This document shows, piece by piece, positions 1 to 9,448 of a stretch of DNA of 64,000 nt. The stretch is from the NCBI GenBank assembly GCA_030535455.1, contig JAUNJY010000001.1:1-64000 (forward strand), read 5' to 3'. The stretch comes from a bacterium (GTDB taxonomy: Bacteria; Bacillota; Clostridia; Lachnospirales; Lachnospiraceae). The position numbers were made by a program, and so were the translations under genes. The notes beneath the pieces were generated by a model. It saw only the letters and a list, made by a program, of their open reading frames with translations. It had not been told where the DNA came from and did not search any database. Positions within the stretch are counted from its first letter, which is position 1. The number at the start of each line of letters is the position of its first letter.

Positions 1-144
1 ATAAAGAAACGTTCAAAATCTGAAATTCAATTTTTAAAGTCTTGAAAGACTTATTTTTTAGAATTTTCAGGGTTGTTTCACTGTTCAGTTATCAATGTTC
101 TAATGCGTCGTTTTCACTTCTTGTCCGTGACAGCGACAAGATAC
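1..144 (-). other. Probable rRNA operon leader (leftward, continues off the window)
   Basis: Read on the minus strand, this is the transcribed region downstream of the promoter at 145-173. It holds a segment of the AACTGAACAGTGAAACAACC type, resembling sequences around Firmicutes rRNA genes (rRNA leaders and spacers), then a small hairpin (AGTCTT/AAGACT near 40-53). No rRNA gene body is inside the window. The rRNA assignment is inferred from the leader-like sequence and the promoter strength. An open reading frame crossing this region on the plus strand looks spurious. Confidence 0.5.
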
Positions 145-173
145 ATTCTACCATGTCTCGTTCGTACTGTCAA
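145..173 (-). promoter_or_regulatory. Strong sigma-A promoter reading left off the window
   Basis: On the minus strand a perfect -35 TTGACA (168-173) is separated by 17 bp from a -10 TAGAAT (145-150). Transcription should start near 137 and run left. It lies just downstream of the tRNA-Ser gene, so it is a second promoter inside a probable tRNA-rRNA transcription unit. Confidence 0.7.
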
Positions 174-221
174 GTACTTTTTTCTAAATATTTTTTTCAA
201 GTTTCGTTAGCCAATTGGCAA

Positions 222-309
222 CGGAGAAAGAGGGATTTGAACCCTCGCGCCGCGTAAACGACCTATACCCTTAGCAGGGGCACCTCTTCAGCCACTTGAG
301 TATTTCTCC
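222..309 (-). tRNA. tRNA-Ser (anticodon GCU)
   Basis: On the minus strand the acceptor GGAGAAA pairs with TTTCTCC at the 3' end. The anticodon loop CTGCTAA gives anticodon GCT (Ser codons AGU/AGC). A long variable arm and about 88 nt length are typical of class II tRNA-Ser. The T loop is GTTCAAATC. The 3' CCA is not encoded. Confidence 0.93.
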
Positions 310-357
310 GTACTGAACTTGAAGTTCGTATTTAGTTATGCGTCAAACGCAAGACCT

Positions 358-386
358 ATTCTACCAGGGAATAAACAGTTTGTCAA
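358..386 (-). promoter_or_regulatory. Promoter of tRNA-Ser
   Basis: On the minus strand -35 TTGACA (381-386), a 17-bp spacer and -10 TAGAAT (358-363). The expected start is near 351, about 40 nt before the tRNA. The -10 matches that of the promoter at 145-173. A small palindrome (GAACTTGAAGTTC) lies in the tRNA leader at about 316-328. Confidence 0.75.
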
Positions 387-471
387 CACTTTTTACAAAC
401 AATTTTAAAAAATTTTAAAACAATACAAAATATTGAGTCTAAATTGTACTTAATATACTAGGAACAAGGCT

Positions 472-1020
472 CTATTTCTTGTATTTTTTTGGCGCTGTTT
501 CATATAAATTGTTACCTTTAGAATCGATTACTACAATAACAGGTAACTTTGATACTGTTAGTTTTCGTATTGCTTCAGTGCCCAGATCATCATACGCAAT
601 CACCTCAGATGCAACAATACATTTACTTAACAATGCGCCTGCTCCACCTACTGCTGCGAAATATACCGCCTTATTCTTAACAATTGAATCAATTACTTCT
701 TTACTGCGTTTGCCTTTTCCAATCATTCCACTTAATCCCTGATCTAATAGCAGAGGAGTATACTTATCCATCCTGCTGCTTGTAGTTGGTCCTGCACTTC
801 CAATTACCTGCCCTTCTCTTGCTGGTGATGGTCCTAGATAATAGATAATTGAGTTTTCTATATCAAATGGTAATTGTTCTCCCTTATTATAACCTTCAAA
901 CATTCGTTTATGCGCAGCATCTCTAGCCGTATATATAGTACCTGATATATATACAGTATCTCCTGCCTTAAGAGAAACTGTTTCCTTTGCCGTAAACGGG
1001 GTCTTAACTTCTTTTTCCAT
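472..1020 (-). CDS. fumB: Fumarate hydratase class I, beta subunit
   Basis: The 182-residue product matches the C-terminal (beta) domain of the iron-sulfur class I fumarase/tartrate dehydratase family. It forms the second half of the enzyme that hydrates fumarate to L-malate in the cytoplasm. Family features include the GPSPAREGQVIGSAGPTTSSR-like block around residues 63-83 and the VGGAGALL block around 124-131. It is the shorter protein of the two-subunit form, following the alpha gene with a 47-bp gap in what looks like one operon. A tartrate dehydratase subunit is the alternative, because sequence alone does not separate the substrates. The only terminator candidate downstream is a weak CAATA/TATTG hairpin followed by T residues around 411-434. 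Confidence 0.9.
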   Translation of the reverse strand: MEKEVKTPFTAKETVSLKAGDTVYISGTIYTARDAAHKRMFEGYNKGEQLPFDIENSIIYYLGPSPAREGQVIGSAGPTTSSRMDKYTPLLLDQGLSGMIGKGKRSKEVIDSIVKNKAVYFAAVGGAGALLSKCIVASEVIAYDDLGTEAIRKLTVSKLPVIVVIDSKGNNLYETAPKKYKK

Positions 1021-1067
1021 ATGTATTTTAACTATAACTACTTATAGTTAATCCTCCTTTCTGATTT

Positions 1068-1910
1068 TTATATTTCTCGTACTACATGGCGATTAACATG
1101 ACAACAGATATTTATTGCTACAGGAAGCCCTGCAATATGAGTTGGGTATGTCTCAATATTTACACCTAATGCAGTATTTGTTCCACCCAATCCAGCCGGT
1201 CCAATTCCAAGTCGATTGATTTTTTCAAGCAATTCATTCTCTAATTCCTTAATATAAGGTATATCACTTGGTTTATTTAAATTTCTAGTTAATGCTTTCT
1301 TTGCTAACAATGTACATTTTTCAAAAGAGCCTCCGATACCTACCCCTACTATCATTGGTGGACAGGCATTCGGTCCTGCTTGTGATACAGCCTCAAGTAC
1401 GGCAGCCTTGACTCCCTCGATTCCATCTGCCGGCTTTAACATGTATACTTTACTCATATTCTCACTGCCAAATCCTTTTGGTGCTACTGTAATACGTATT
1501 TTGTCTCCTGGAATAATGGAATAATGAATTACACCTGGTGTATTATCTTTTGTGTTAATTCGAATTAATGGATCATTAACTACAGATTTACGCAGGTATC
1601 CTTCCTTATATCCTCTTCTTATTCCTTCATTAATGGCATCTTCAATATTTTGACCTTCAATATGTACGTCTTGTCCTACCTCCATAAATACAATTGCCAT
1701 ACCGGTGTCCTGACAAATCGGTATATTTTCTTCTGATGCAATTACAAGATTTTTCTCTAACTGGCTCAGCACTTGCTTACCTGTCTCTGATTCTTCCTGA
1801 CTTAATGCAGACTTTAAAGCACCTTGCACATCATTTGCAAGCTCCAGATTTGCCTGGATGCACATTTCTTTTATTGTATTAATAATCACATCTGTATGTA
1901 ATGTCCTCAT
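1068..1910 (-). CDS. fumA: Fumarate hydratase class I, alpha subunit
   Basis: The 280-residue product is the N-terminal (alpha) half of class I fumarase, which carries the oxygen-sensitive [4Fe-4S] cluster used to hydrate fumarate to malate. The three expected cluster cysteines are visible at about residues 66 (CQDTG), 183 (NACPP) and 199 (GSFEKC). The start is placed at 1910 (MRTLHTDV), not at an upstream in-frame start at 1946: AAAGGAA lies 7 nt upstream of 1910, and the extra 12 codons look non-coding and overlap the gyrA terminator stem. The beta subunit follows directly. In an anaerobe this pair probably serves a partial TCA or malate-fumarate branch (inference). Confidence 0.92.
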   Translation of the reverse strand: MRTLHTDVIINTIKEMCIQANLELANDVQGALKSALSQEESETGKQVLSQLEKNLVIASEENIPICQDTGMAIVFMEVGQDVHIEGQNIEDAINEGIRRGYKEGYLRKSVVNDPLIRINTKDNTPGVIHYSIIPGDKIRITVAPKGFGSENMSKVYMLKPADGIEGVKAAVLEAVSQAGPNACPPMIVGVGIGGSFEKCTLLAKKALTRNLNKPSDIPYIKELENELLEKINRLGIGPAGLGGTNTALGVNIETYPTHIAGLPVAINICCHVNRHVVREI

Positions 1911-1932
1911 GTTATTTCCTTTCTTATATAAG

Positions 1933-1986
1933 AAAATAACAAGCAAATACTAAGAACTAGTATTCAAAGTACATGCTTGTTATTTT
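1933..1986 (-). terminator. Nested hairpin between gyrA and the fumarase operon
   Basis: A perfect 13-bp inverted repeat (1933-1945 with 1974-1986) encloses a 28-nt loop, which holds a second 7-bp hairpin (AATACTA/TAGTATT, 1946-1952 with 1958-1964). It begins 8 bp beyond the gyrA stop, and on the minus strand the stem ends in TTTT. It is the likely gyrA terminator. Because it abuts the fumA ribosome-binding site, it could also shape the fumA leader. Confidence 0.6.
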
Positions 1987-1993
1987 ATATTTA

Positions 1994-4603
1994 TTATTCT
2001 TCTATATCTGAATCCTCTGAGTCTAACTCAGCTGCTTGAAGAAGACGATTAATGTCACGTTCTTCCTGCATTGCATCCAGATCACTATCTCCTTCAGTCT
2101 CTGTACTTAAAGTTCCATCTTCTGATAACTCTTCTGTACCTTCTTCATCATTTGAAATAGTTTCTCTTACCTTTGCAATACTTGCAACAAAAATATCTTT
2201 TCCAGCATCTATATTAATTAATCTAACACCTGACGTGTTACGTCCGATTACAGAAATTCCGTTTACCATCATTCGAATAATGATACCCTCATTTGTAATC
2301 ATCATAATTTCATTATCATCATCTACAGCTTTTACACCAACAACATATCCTGTCTTTTCAGTGATCTTATAGCATTTAACACCCTTACCACCACGACGTT
2401 GTACTGTAAACTCACCCATAGGAGTACGTTTACCCATACCTTTTTCGGATACAATTAATAAATCAGTTCCCTGAGAATCTAACTGCATACCTACGATTTC
2501 ATCATTTGGTTCAAGGTTCATACCAATAACACCCATAGATGTTCTGCCTGTCGGTCTTACATCTCTCTCGTTGAAACGGATGCATTGTCCATATTTGGTT
2601 ACAAGGATAATATCTCTTTCATTATCTGTAGATTTTACTTCAATTAATTCATCATCTTCACGAAGATTGATTGCTTGAAGTCCAGTCTTACGGATATTAG
2701 CATAATCCTTAATAGGAGTCTTCTTAACGATACCTTCTCTTGTAGCCATAAATAAGAACTGATCATCTTTGTATTCACGAATTGGAATGATTGCTGTAAT
2801 TCTTTCTTCTGGTAATAACTGAAGTAAGTTAATAATTGCAGTTCCTCTTGCAGTTCTTCCTGCTTCCGGAATTTCGTAACCTTTTAATCGATATACACGG
2901 CCCTTATTCGTAAAGAACATAATGTAGTGGTGAGTTGTAGTCATTAATAATTCTTCAATGAAGTCTTCATCAATTGTCTGCATACCCTTAATACCTTTAC
3001 CACCACGGTTCTGGCTCTTGAAGTTATCCGTAGTCATACGTTTGATATAACCCATACGAGTCATAGCAATTACAGAATCTTCAACTGGAATTAAATCTTC
3101 TGTTGTGAAGTCTAATTCATCGTATCCAATGCTTGTTCTACGGTCATCACCATATTTATCACGAATAATGCAGATTTCTTCTTTGATTACAGCAAGAAGC
3201 TTGCTTTCATCACCTAAGATTGCTTTAAATTCTGCAATACGTTCCATTAATTCAGCATACTCATTTTCAAGTTTTTCACGTTCCAAACCTGTTAACGCAC
3301 GTAAACGCATATCAATAATAGCCTGTGCCTGTACGTCTGTTAAGTCAAAACGTTCGATTAAACGAGTCTTCGCCATGTTACCATTAGCGGATCCACGAAT
3401 AATGCTGATTACCTCATCAATATTATCAAGTGCTTTTAATAAGCCTTGTAAAATGTGAGCACGTTCTTCTGCTTTATTTAAATCGTATTTTGTTCTTCTA
3501 GTTACTACTTCTTCTTGATGACGAATGTAGTAATGAAGCATTTCAACTAAGTTAAGAACCTTAGGTTCATTATCAACTAACGCAAGCATATTAACACCAA
3601 AGGTATCCTGTAACTGCGTATGTTTATATAATAAATTAAGAACTACATTGGCATTGGCATCTCTACGAAGTTCAATACAGATTCTCATACCTTGACGGTT
3701 TGATTCATCACGTAATTCTGTAATACCATCAATTTTCTTATCGCGAACTAATTCAGCAATCTTTTCAATTAATCTTGCTTTGTTAACCATGTATGGTAAC
3801 TCAGTTACGATAATTTTACTTTTGCCGTTTGGCATAGGTTCTACTTCAGTAACTGCACGAACACGAATCTTGCCTCTACCAGTTCTGTAAGCTTCCTCAA
3901 TTCCTCTGCGACCTAAAATAGTTGCACCTGTAGGGAAGTCTGGACCTTTTACAAGTTCTAATAATTCTTCAATTGAAGTCTCGCGTCCTTCTTCAATACG
4001 ATTGTCAATCATTCTAACAACAGCATTGATTACTTCTCTAAGGTTATGAGGTGGAATATTGGTTGCCATACCTACCGCAATACCTGTTGTACCATTTACT
4101 AATAAGTTTGGATATCTTGAAGGTAATACTACTGGTTCTTTTTCTGTCTCATCAAAGTTTGGTATAAAATCAACTGTATCTTTGTTAATATCAGAAAGCA
4201 TTTCCATAGAAATCTTGCTAAGTCTTGCTTCTGTATAACGCATTGCAGCTGCACCGTCTCCATCGACGGAACCAAAGTTTCCATGACCATCTACTAATGG
4301 ATATCTTGTAGACCAATCCTGAGCTAAGTTAACTAATGCACCATAAATGGAACTGTCACCATGAGGGTGATATTTACCCATTGTATCACCGACAATACGC
4401 GCACATTTACGATGTGGCTTATCGGGACCATTATTAAGTTCAATCATTGCATACAAAATTCTTCTTTGTACCGGCTTTAAACCATCTCTTACATCTGGTA
4501 AAGCACGAGCTGCAATAACTGACATGGCATAATCGATATAGGATGTTTCCATCGTTTTCTTCAGATCCACATCATGCACTTTATCGAAGATATTCTCGTC
4601 CAT
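1994..4603 (-). CDS. gyrA: DNA gyrase subunit A
   Basis: This 869-residue subunit carries the breakage-reunion activity of DNA gyrase, which with GyrB introduces negative supercoils. The catalytic tyrosine is Y123 in [10 protein letters not shown]. The quinolone-determining region reads [13 protein letters not shown]: the residue equivalent to E. coli Ser83 is Ser84, and the Asp87 equivalent is Gly88. The C-terminal beta-pinwheel has a degenerate GyrA box QNRGGKG near residue 530 and a canonical QRRGGKG near 734. A very acidic tail of about 50 residues closes the protein. The start has a good GGAGG-type site and 88 bp separate it from gyrB. ParC is an unlikely alternative given the gyrB-adjacent, oriC-proximal position. 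Confidence 0.98.
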   Translation of the reverse strand: MDENIFDKVHDVDLKKTMETSYIDYAMSVIAARALPDVRDGLKPVQRRILYAMIELNNGPDKPHRKCARIVGDTMGKYHPHGDSSIYGALVNLAQDWSTRYPLVDGHGNFGSVDGDGAAAMRYTEARLSKISMEMLSDINKDTVDFIPNFDETEKEPVVLPSRYPNLLVNGTTGIAVGMATNIPPHNLREVINAVVRMIDNRIEEGRETSIEELLELVKGPDFPTGATILGRRGIEEAYRTGRGKIRVRAVTEVEPMPNGKSKIIVTELPYMVNKARLIEKIAELVRDKKIDGITELRDESNRQGMRICIELRRDANANVVLNLLYKHTQLQDTFGVNMLALVDNEPKVLNLVEMLHYYIRHQEEVVTRRTKYDLNKAEERAHILQGLLKALDNIDEVISIIRGSANGNMAKTRLIERFDLTDVQAQAIIDMRLRALTGLEREKLENEYAELMERIAEFKAILGDESKLLAVIKEEICIIRDKYGDDRRTSIGYDELDFTTEDLIPVEDSVIAMTRMGYIKRMTTDNFKSQNRGGKGIKGMQTIDEDFIEELLMTTTHHYIMFFTNKGRVYRLKGYEIPEAGRTARGTAIINLLQLLPEERITAIIPIREYKDDQFLFMATREGIVKKTPIKDYANIRKTGLQAINLREDDELIEVKSTDNERDIILVTKYGQCIRFNERDVRPTGRTSMGVIGMNLEPNDEIVGMQLDSQGTDLLIVSEKGMGKRTPMGEFTVQRRGGKGVKCYKITEKTGYVVGVKAVDDDNEIMMITNEGIIIRMMVNGISVIGRNTSGVRLINIDAGKDIFVASIAKVRETISNDEEGTEELSEDGTLSTETEGDSDLDAMQEERDINRLLQAAELDSEDSDIEE

Positions 4604-4691
4604 TTTATTTCCTCCATTTTTGTAAAATCACAATAAAAAATTATTTTTCATTTATCTTAAGGCTCAAATAACTCTATAAAATAAATCTATA

Positions 4692-6617
<1,926 letters not shown>

Positions 6618-6639
6618 TTAATAAAAAACGTTTTGTTGT

Positions 6640-7728
6640 CTACATGTCATGTTCTTCAACCGTACCTTCAACAACGCGAAATGTTTTATTTATAGTTATT
6701 CTTTTATTTACAAATTCTTCTAGTCCCGTGCATGTAACAAACGTCTGAATATTGTTAATACTATCTAACAAATAAGTTTGTCGATTGCGGTCTAATTCAG
6801 ACAATACATCGTCAAGCAGAAGAATTGGCTCATCTTTAATTATACTTCTAACCAGCTCTATCTCAGCAAGCTTTAATGATAGCGCTGATGTTCGTTGCTG
6901 TCCCTGTGACCCAAATCGACGAATATCGATATCTTTAATCATAAACATGATATCATCTCTGTGAGGTCCAACGGAAGTCATTTTCATTTGAATATCTCGA
7001 TCCACTACTTTTTTCAATTTATCTCGAAACACATCGGCATTAACATTTGGCTCATACTTTACAAATAACTCTTCTTTGCCACCTGATAATTTCTTATGTA
7101 TTTCATAGACAATTGTATTCAGTTGTTCAATAAAACGCTCACGCGTCCTAATTACTTGAATGCCGCACTCCACAAGCTGCTCATCCCAGATCTCTAGCGT
7201 ATCAATCAATGACCTATTGAAGCTGATTTGCTTTAATAAATTATTTCTCTGAGACACTATTTTATTATATTTTGATAAATTATACAAATAAACTTTATCG
7301 AGCTGGCATAATTCAAGGTCAATAAACCTTCTTCTCTCGCTTGGTCCATTCTTAATTATACTTAAATCTTCCGGAGAAAAAAACACAATATTAATAAATC
7401 CCAAAAGTTCACTCGACTTCTTAATTGGGATACCATCTATTGCAATTCCTTTTGATTTATTTTTCTTAAGATGCATATCAATCTTATGCGTTACATCATT
7501 TTTTTCGGTCAGTAAACGTATATGTGATTCATCTTTTTGTAATTTTATGATTTCACGATCTTTGCTTCCTCGATGGGATTTGGTTGTAGATGCTAAATAA
7601 ATAGCCTCAAGAATATTAGTCTTTCCCTGTGCATTATCTCCGTAAAAGATATTGATTCCCTTATCGAAGTTTAAAGAAAGGCTCTCATAATTACGATAAT
7701 CACTTAATTCCAATGATTTAACTATCAT
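6640..7728 (-). CDS. recF: DNA replication and repair protein RecF
   Basis: The 362-residue SMC-like ATPase helps load RecA at gapped DNA with RecO/RecR. The Walker A motif is GDNAQGKTN (about residues 35-43), the signature region contains SVGPHRDDI (about 256-264), and the Walker B/D-loop region LLLDDVLSELD is near 304. Length is normal for the family. Its ATG overlaps the stop of yaaA in an ATGA junction, indicating translational coupling in the dnaN-yaaA-recF-gyrB cluster. Confidence 0.97.
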   Translation of the reverse strand: MIVKSLELSDYRNYESLSLNFDKGINIFYGDNAQGKTNILEAIYLASTTKSHRGSKDREIIKLQKDESHIRLLTEKNDVTHKIDMHLKKNKSKGIAIDGIPIKKSSELLGFINIVFFSPEDLSIIKNGPSERRRFIDLELCQLDKVYLYNLSKYNKIVSQRNNLLKQISFNRSLIDTLEIWDEQLVECGIQVIRTRERFIEQLNTIVYEIHKKLSGGKEELFVKYEPNVNADVFRDKLKKVVDRDIQMKMTSVGPHRDDIMFMIKDIDIRRFGSQGQQRTSALSLKLAEIELVRSIIKDEPILLLDDVLSELDRNRQTYLLDSINNIQTFVTCTGLEEFVNKRITINKTFRVVEGTVEEHDM

Positions 7729-7934
7729 TTTTTAATCATAACCTGCTCGCCTTCAAATTCTACGATATCTCCATCATATAATTTTCTACCGCGACGAGTT
7801 TCAACTTCATCATTTACTTTTACAAGTCCATCTTGAATGACCATTTTAGCTTCTACACCAGAACCTACTAAATTAGCTGCTTTGATTGCCTGACCTAATT
7901 TAATAAATTCTTCTCTAAGATTAATTATGTCCAT
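7725..7934 (-). CDS. yaaA: Small S4-domain RNA-binding protein (YaaA/RlbA family)
   Basis: The 69-residue protein consists almost entirely of an S4 RNA-binding fold (core GLVKVNDEVETRRGRKLYDGD). This family is conserved between dnaN and recF in Firmicutes and has been linked to ribosome assembly. The start at 7934 (MDIINLREEF) is supported by an AAGGAG site 8 nt upstream. A longer in-frame start at 7982 adds a 16-residue extension without a convincing site. The stop overlaps the recF start by 4 bp. Confidence 0.9.
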   Translation of the reverse strand: MDIINLREEFIKLGQAIKAANLVGSGVEAKMVIQDGLVKVNDEVETRRGRKLYDGDIVEFEGEQVMIKK

Positions 7935-8035
7935 AATAACTCCTTCTAACCAATTTTTACAAATATTATGCCTGATTTCCATGCATATTATTTATGATTG
8001 GCTGCACATTAAAAATTTGGTTTATATACACTAAA

Positions 8036-8068
8036 ACATATCACCCAATACTATATCGGGAGATATGT
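8036..8068 (-). terminator. Hairpin between dnaN and yaaA
   Basis: ACATATC (8036-8042) pairs with GATATGT (8062-8068), extended after an A-A mismatch by CCC/GGG. It lies just after the dnaN stop on the minus strand and is followed by TTTTAG. It may be a weak terminator or attenuator that partly separates dnaN from the yaaA-recF-gyrB genes. Confidence 0.45.
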
Positions 8069-8084
8069 CAGTTTAAGTTAATCT

Positions 8085-9197
8085 TTAGTTGTTTCCTGCA
8101 TTGAAGTTAACAGGAAGAATTAAATAAATATAACTTTCGTCTTTGTCCTTGATAAAACAAGGTGCTTTTGGATTGATTAAATAAATATCAACCTCTTCAT
8201 CATCAATAACACGAAGTGCGTCAATTAAGAATTTTGGATTAAATCCAATAAGGATATCTTTTCCATCTTTACGAATGTCAATTTCTTCATTCATGGAACC
8301 AATGGAAGAATTAATCTTAAGTTCCATATTCACATCATTGATATTAACAATAATTGGTTTTTTATCAGATTCTTTGATTAGTAACGTTGCACGATCAATA
8401 CAATCTAAAAATTCTCGTTTGTTAACCGTAACCTTTGTTTCATAATCACTGGATAACATTTGCTCTATTTTATAATACTCTCCTTCGATCAATCTGGAAA
8501 GTACCATTGTATTATCAAACTCGAACACGATATGGCGATCAGTAAAGAAAATGTTTACTTCTTTTTCCATATCTCCTGATAAGATCTTACTTACTTCGTT
8601 TAATGTCTTACCAGGAACGATAACTTTAATATCTTGGTAAGAAGCTTTTAATTCAATATTACGGATAGAAATTCTATGACCATCTAAGGAGACTACTTTT
8701 AATCTATTATCTTTAATCTCAAATAATTCCCCTGTCATAATTTTATTACTTTCATTATCTGCAATGGAAAATACTGTCTGACGGATAACTTCTTTTAATG
8801 TAAACTCAGAAATCGTCACATGATTTGTTTTTTCGATAACAGGTAGGAATGGGAATTCATCTGATGATTTCCCGGCGATATTGAATTTTGCTTTTTCACT
8901 TTTGATTGTAGCTCGATAATTTTCGTCTACTTCTATTGAAACATCGCTATCAGGAAGTTTTCGAATAATTTCTGAAAAGACTTTTGCATTAATAGCTACG
9001 GTTCCTTCTATAATAACTTCGCCAGAAACTAAAGTCTCAATACCAAGTTCCATGTCATTACCAATTAATTTGATATGATCTGAAGTTGCTTCAATTACTA
9101 AGCATTCCAGGATTGGCATTGTTGATTTATTAGAGACAGCTTTTAATACAATATTGATACCATTTACTAAATTTGATTTTGGACAAATGATTTTCAT
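8085..9197 (-). CDS. dnaN: DNA polymerase III beta subunit (sliding clamp)
   Basis: The 370-residue clamp encircles DNA and tethers the replicative polymerase and clamp-binding partners. The sequence shows the three-domain clamp layout with typical elements (MKIICPKSNLVNGI at the start, a C-terminal ILPVNF-type end) and normal length. A GAAGGGAG Shine-Dalgarno sits about 11 nt before the ATG, and the intervening bases form a DnaA box on the minus strand (9200-9208). It is downstream of dnaA across a 251-bp gap that contains the origin unwinding element. Confidence 0.98.
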   Translation of the reverse strand: MKIICPKSNLVNGINIVLKAVSNKSTMPILECLVIEATSDHIKLIGNDMELGIETLVSGEVIIEGTVAINAKVFSEIIRKLPDSDVSIEVDENYRATIKSEKAKFNIAGKSSDEFPFLPVIEKTNHVTISEFTLKEVIRQTVFSIADNESNKIMTGELFEIKDNRLKVVSLDGHRISIRNIELKASYQDIKVIVPGKTLNEVSKILSGDMEKEVNIFFTDRHIVFEFDNTMVLSRLIEGEYYKIEQMLSSDYETKVTVNKREFLDCIDRATLLIKESDKKPIIVNINDVNMELKINSSIGSMNEEIDIRKDGKDILIGFNPKFLIDALRVIDDEEVDIYLINPKAPCFIKDKDESYIYLILPVNFNAGNN

Positions 9198-9199
9198 TA

Positions 9200-9208
9200 T
9201 GTGTATAA
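9200..9208 (-). promoter_or_regulatory. DnaA box in the dnaN ribosome-binding region
   Basis: The minus-strand sequence is TTATACACA, an exact match to TTATNCACA. It occupies the bases between the dnaN Shine-Dalgarno (GGGAG) and its start codon. Confidence 0.65.
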
Positions 9209-9228
9209 CTCCCTTCGTGTGTTTTTCT

Positions 9229-9288
9229 CATAAATATAATAATAAATTTTAGCCGCAGTAGTAATAGGGGCTGTGAATTTGTGGATAA
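9229..9288 (-). other. oriC: oriC unwinding element (AT-rich stretch, DnaA-trios, GC block, DnaA boxes)
   Basis: Reading the minus strand from 9288 downward: an exact DnaA box TTATCCACA (9280-9288), an adjoining half-matching box AATTCACAG (9271-9279), a CCCC block (9267-9270), then a DnaA-trio tract and a pure A/T run at about 9229-9250. On the plus strand, read 3' to 5' from 9267, the trios are GAT, AAT, GAT, GAC. This order matches the basal unwinding system described for Bacillus subtilis between dnaA and dnaN. The sequence match is direct; the function is inferred from that precedent. Confidence 0.75.
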
Positions 9289-9334
9289 CTCCTGTAAGTA
9301 TGATAAAATGTGGATTTAGCCCAAATAACAACAA

Positions 9335-9382
9335 TGTGAATAAATCAAAAAAAATATGTGAGTTAATTCAAAGTTATTCACA
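9335..9382. promoter_or_regulatory. Two further DnaA boxes between dnaA and dnaN
   Basis: TTATTCACA occurs on the minus strand at 9335-9343 and on the plus strand at 9374-9382, converging on each other. Both match TTATNCACA exactly and add to the downstream half of the origin. Confidence 0.7.
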
Positions 9383-9448
9383 AGCGATTTTTAGGCTAAA
9401 TTTTGTTCACGACAATCCCACAATTGATTAACATTAAGATGTTGATAA

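Noticed and set aside
61-100. GTTTCACTGTTCA as a parS half-site
   Set aside because: Only one half resembles parS, and it belongs to the rRNA-type leader sequence.
42-257. 71-codon plus-strand frame at the left edge
   Set aside because: It crosses the leftward promoter, the leader region and the 3' end of tRNA-Ser, with no credible ribosome site or family resemblance.
1694-1882. 62-codon plus-strand frame inside fumA
   Set aside because: Antisense to the conserved N-terminal part of the alpha subunit.
3105-3458. 117-codon plus-strand frame inside gyrA
   Set aside because: Antisense shadow of a strongly conserved gyrA region; composition is Ser/Ile-rich as expected for complement translation.
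9400-9448. Further DnaA-box-like strings near the dnaA stop (for example GTTCACGA, ATCCCACAA)
   Set aside because: Two or more mismatches to TTATNCACA; not counted as boxes.
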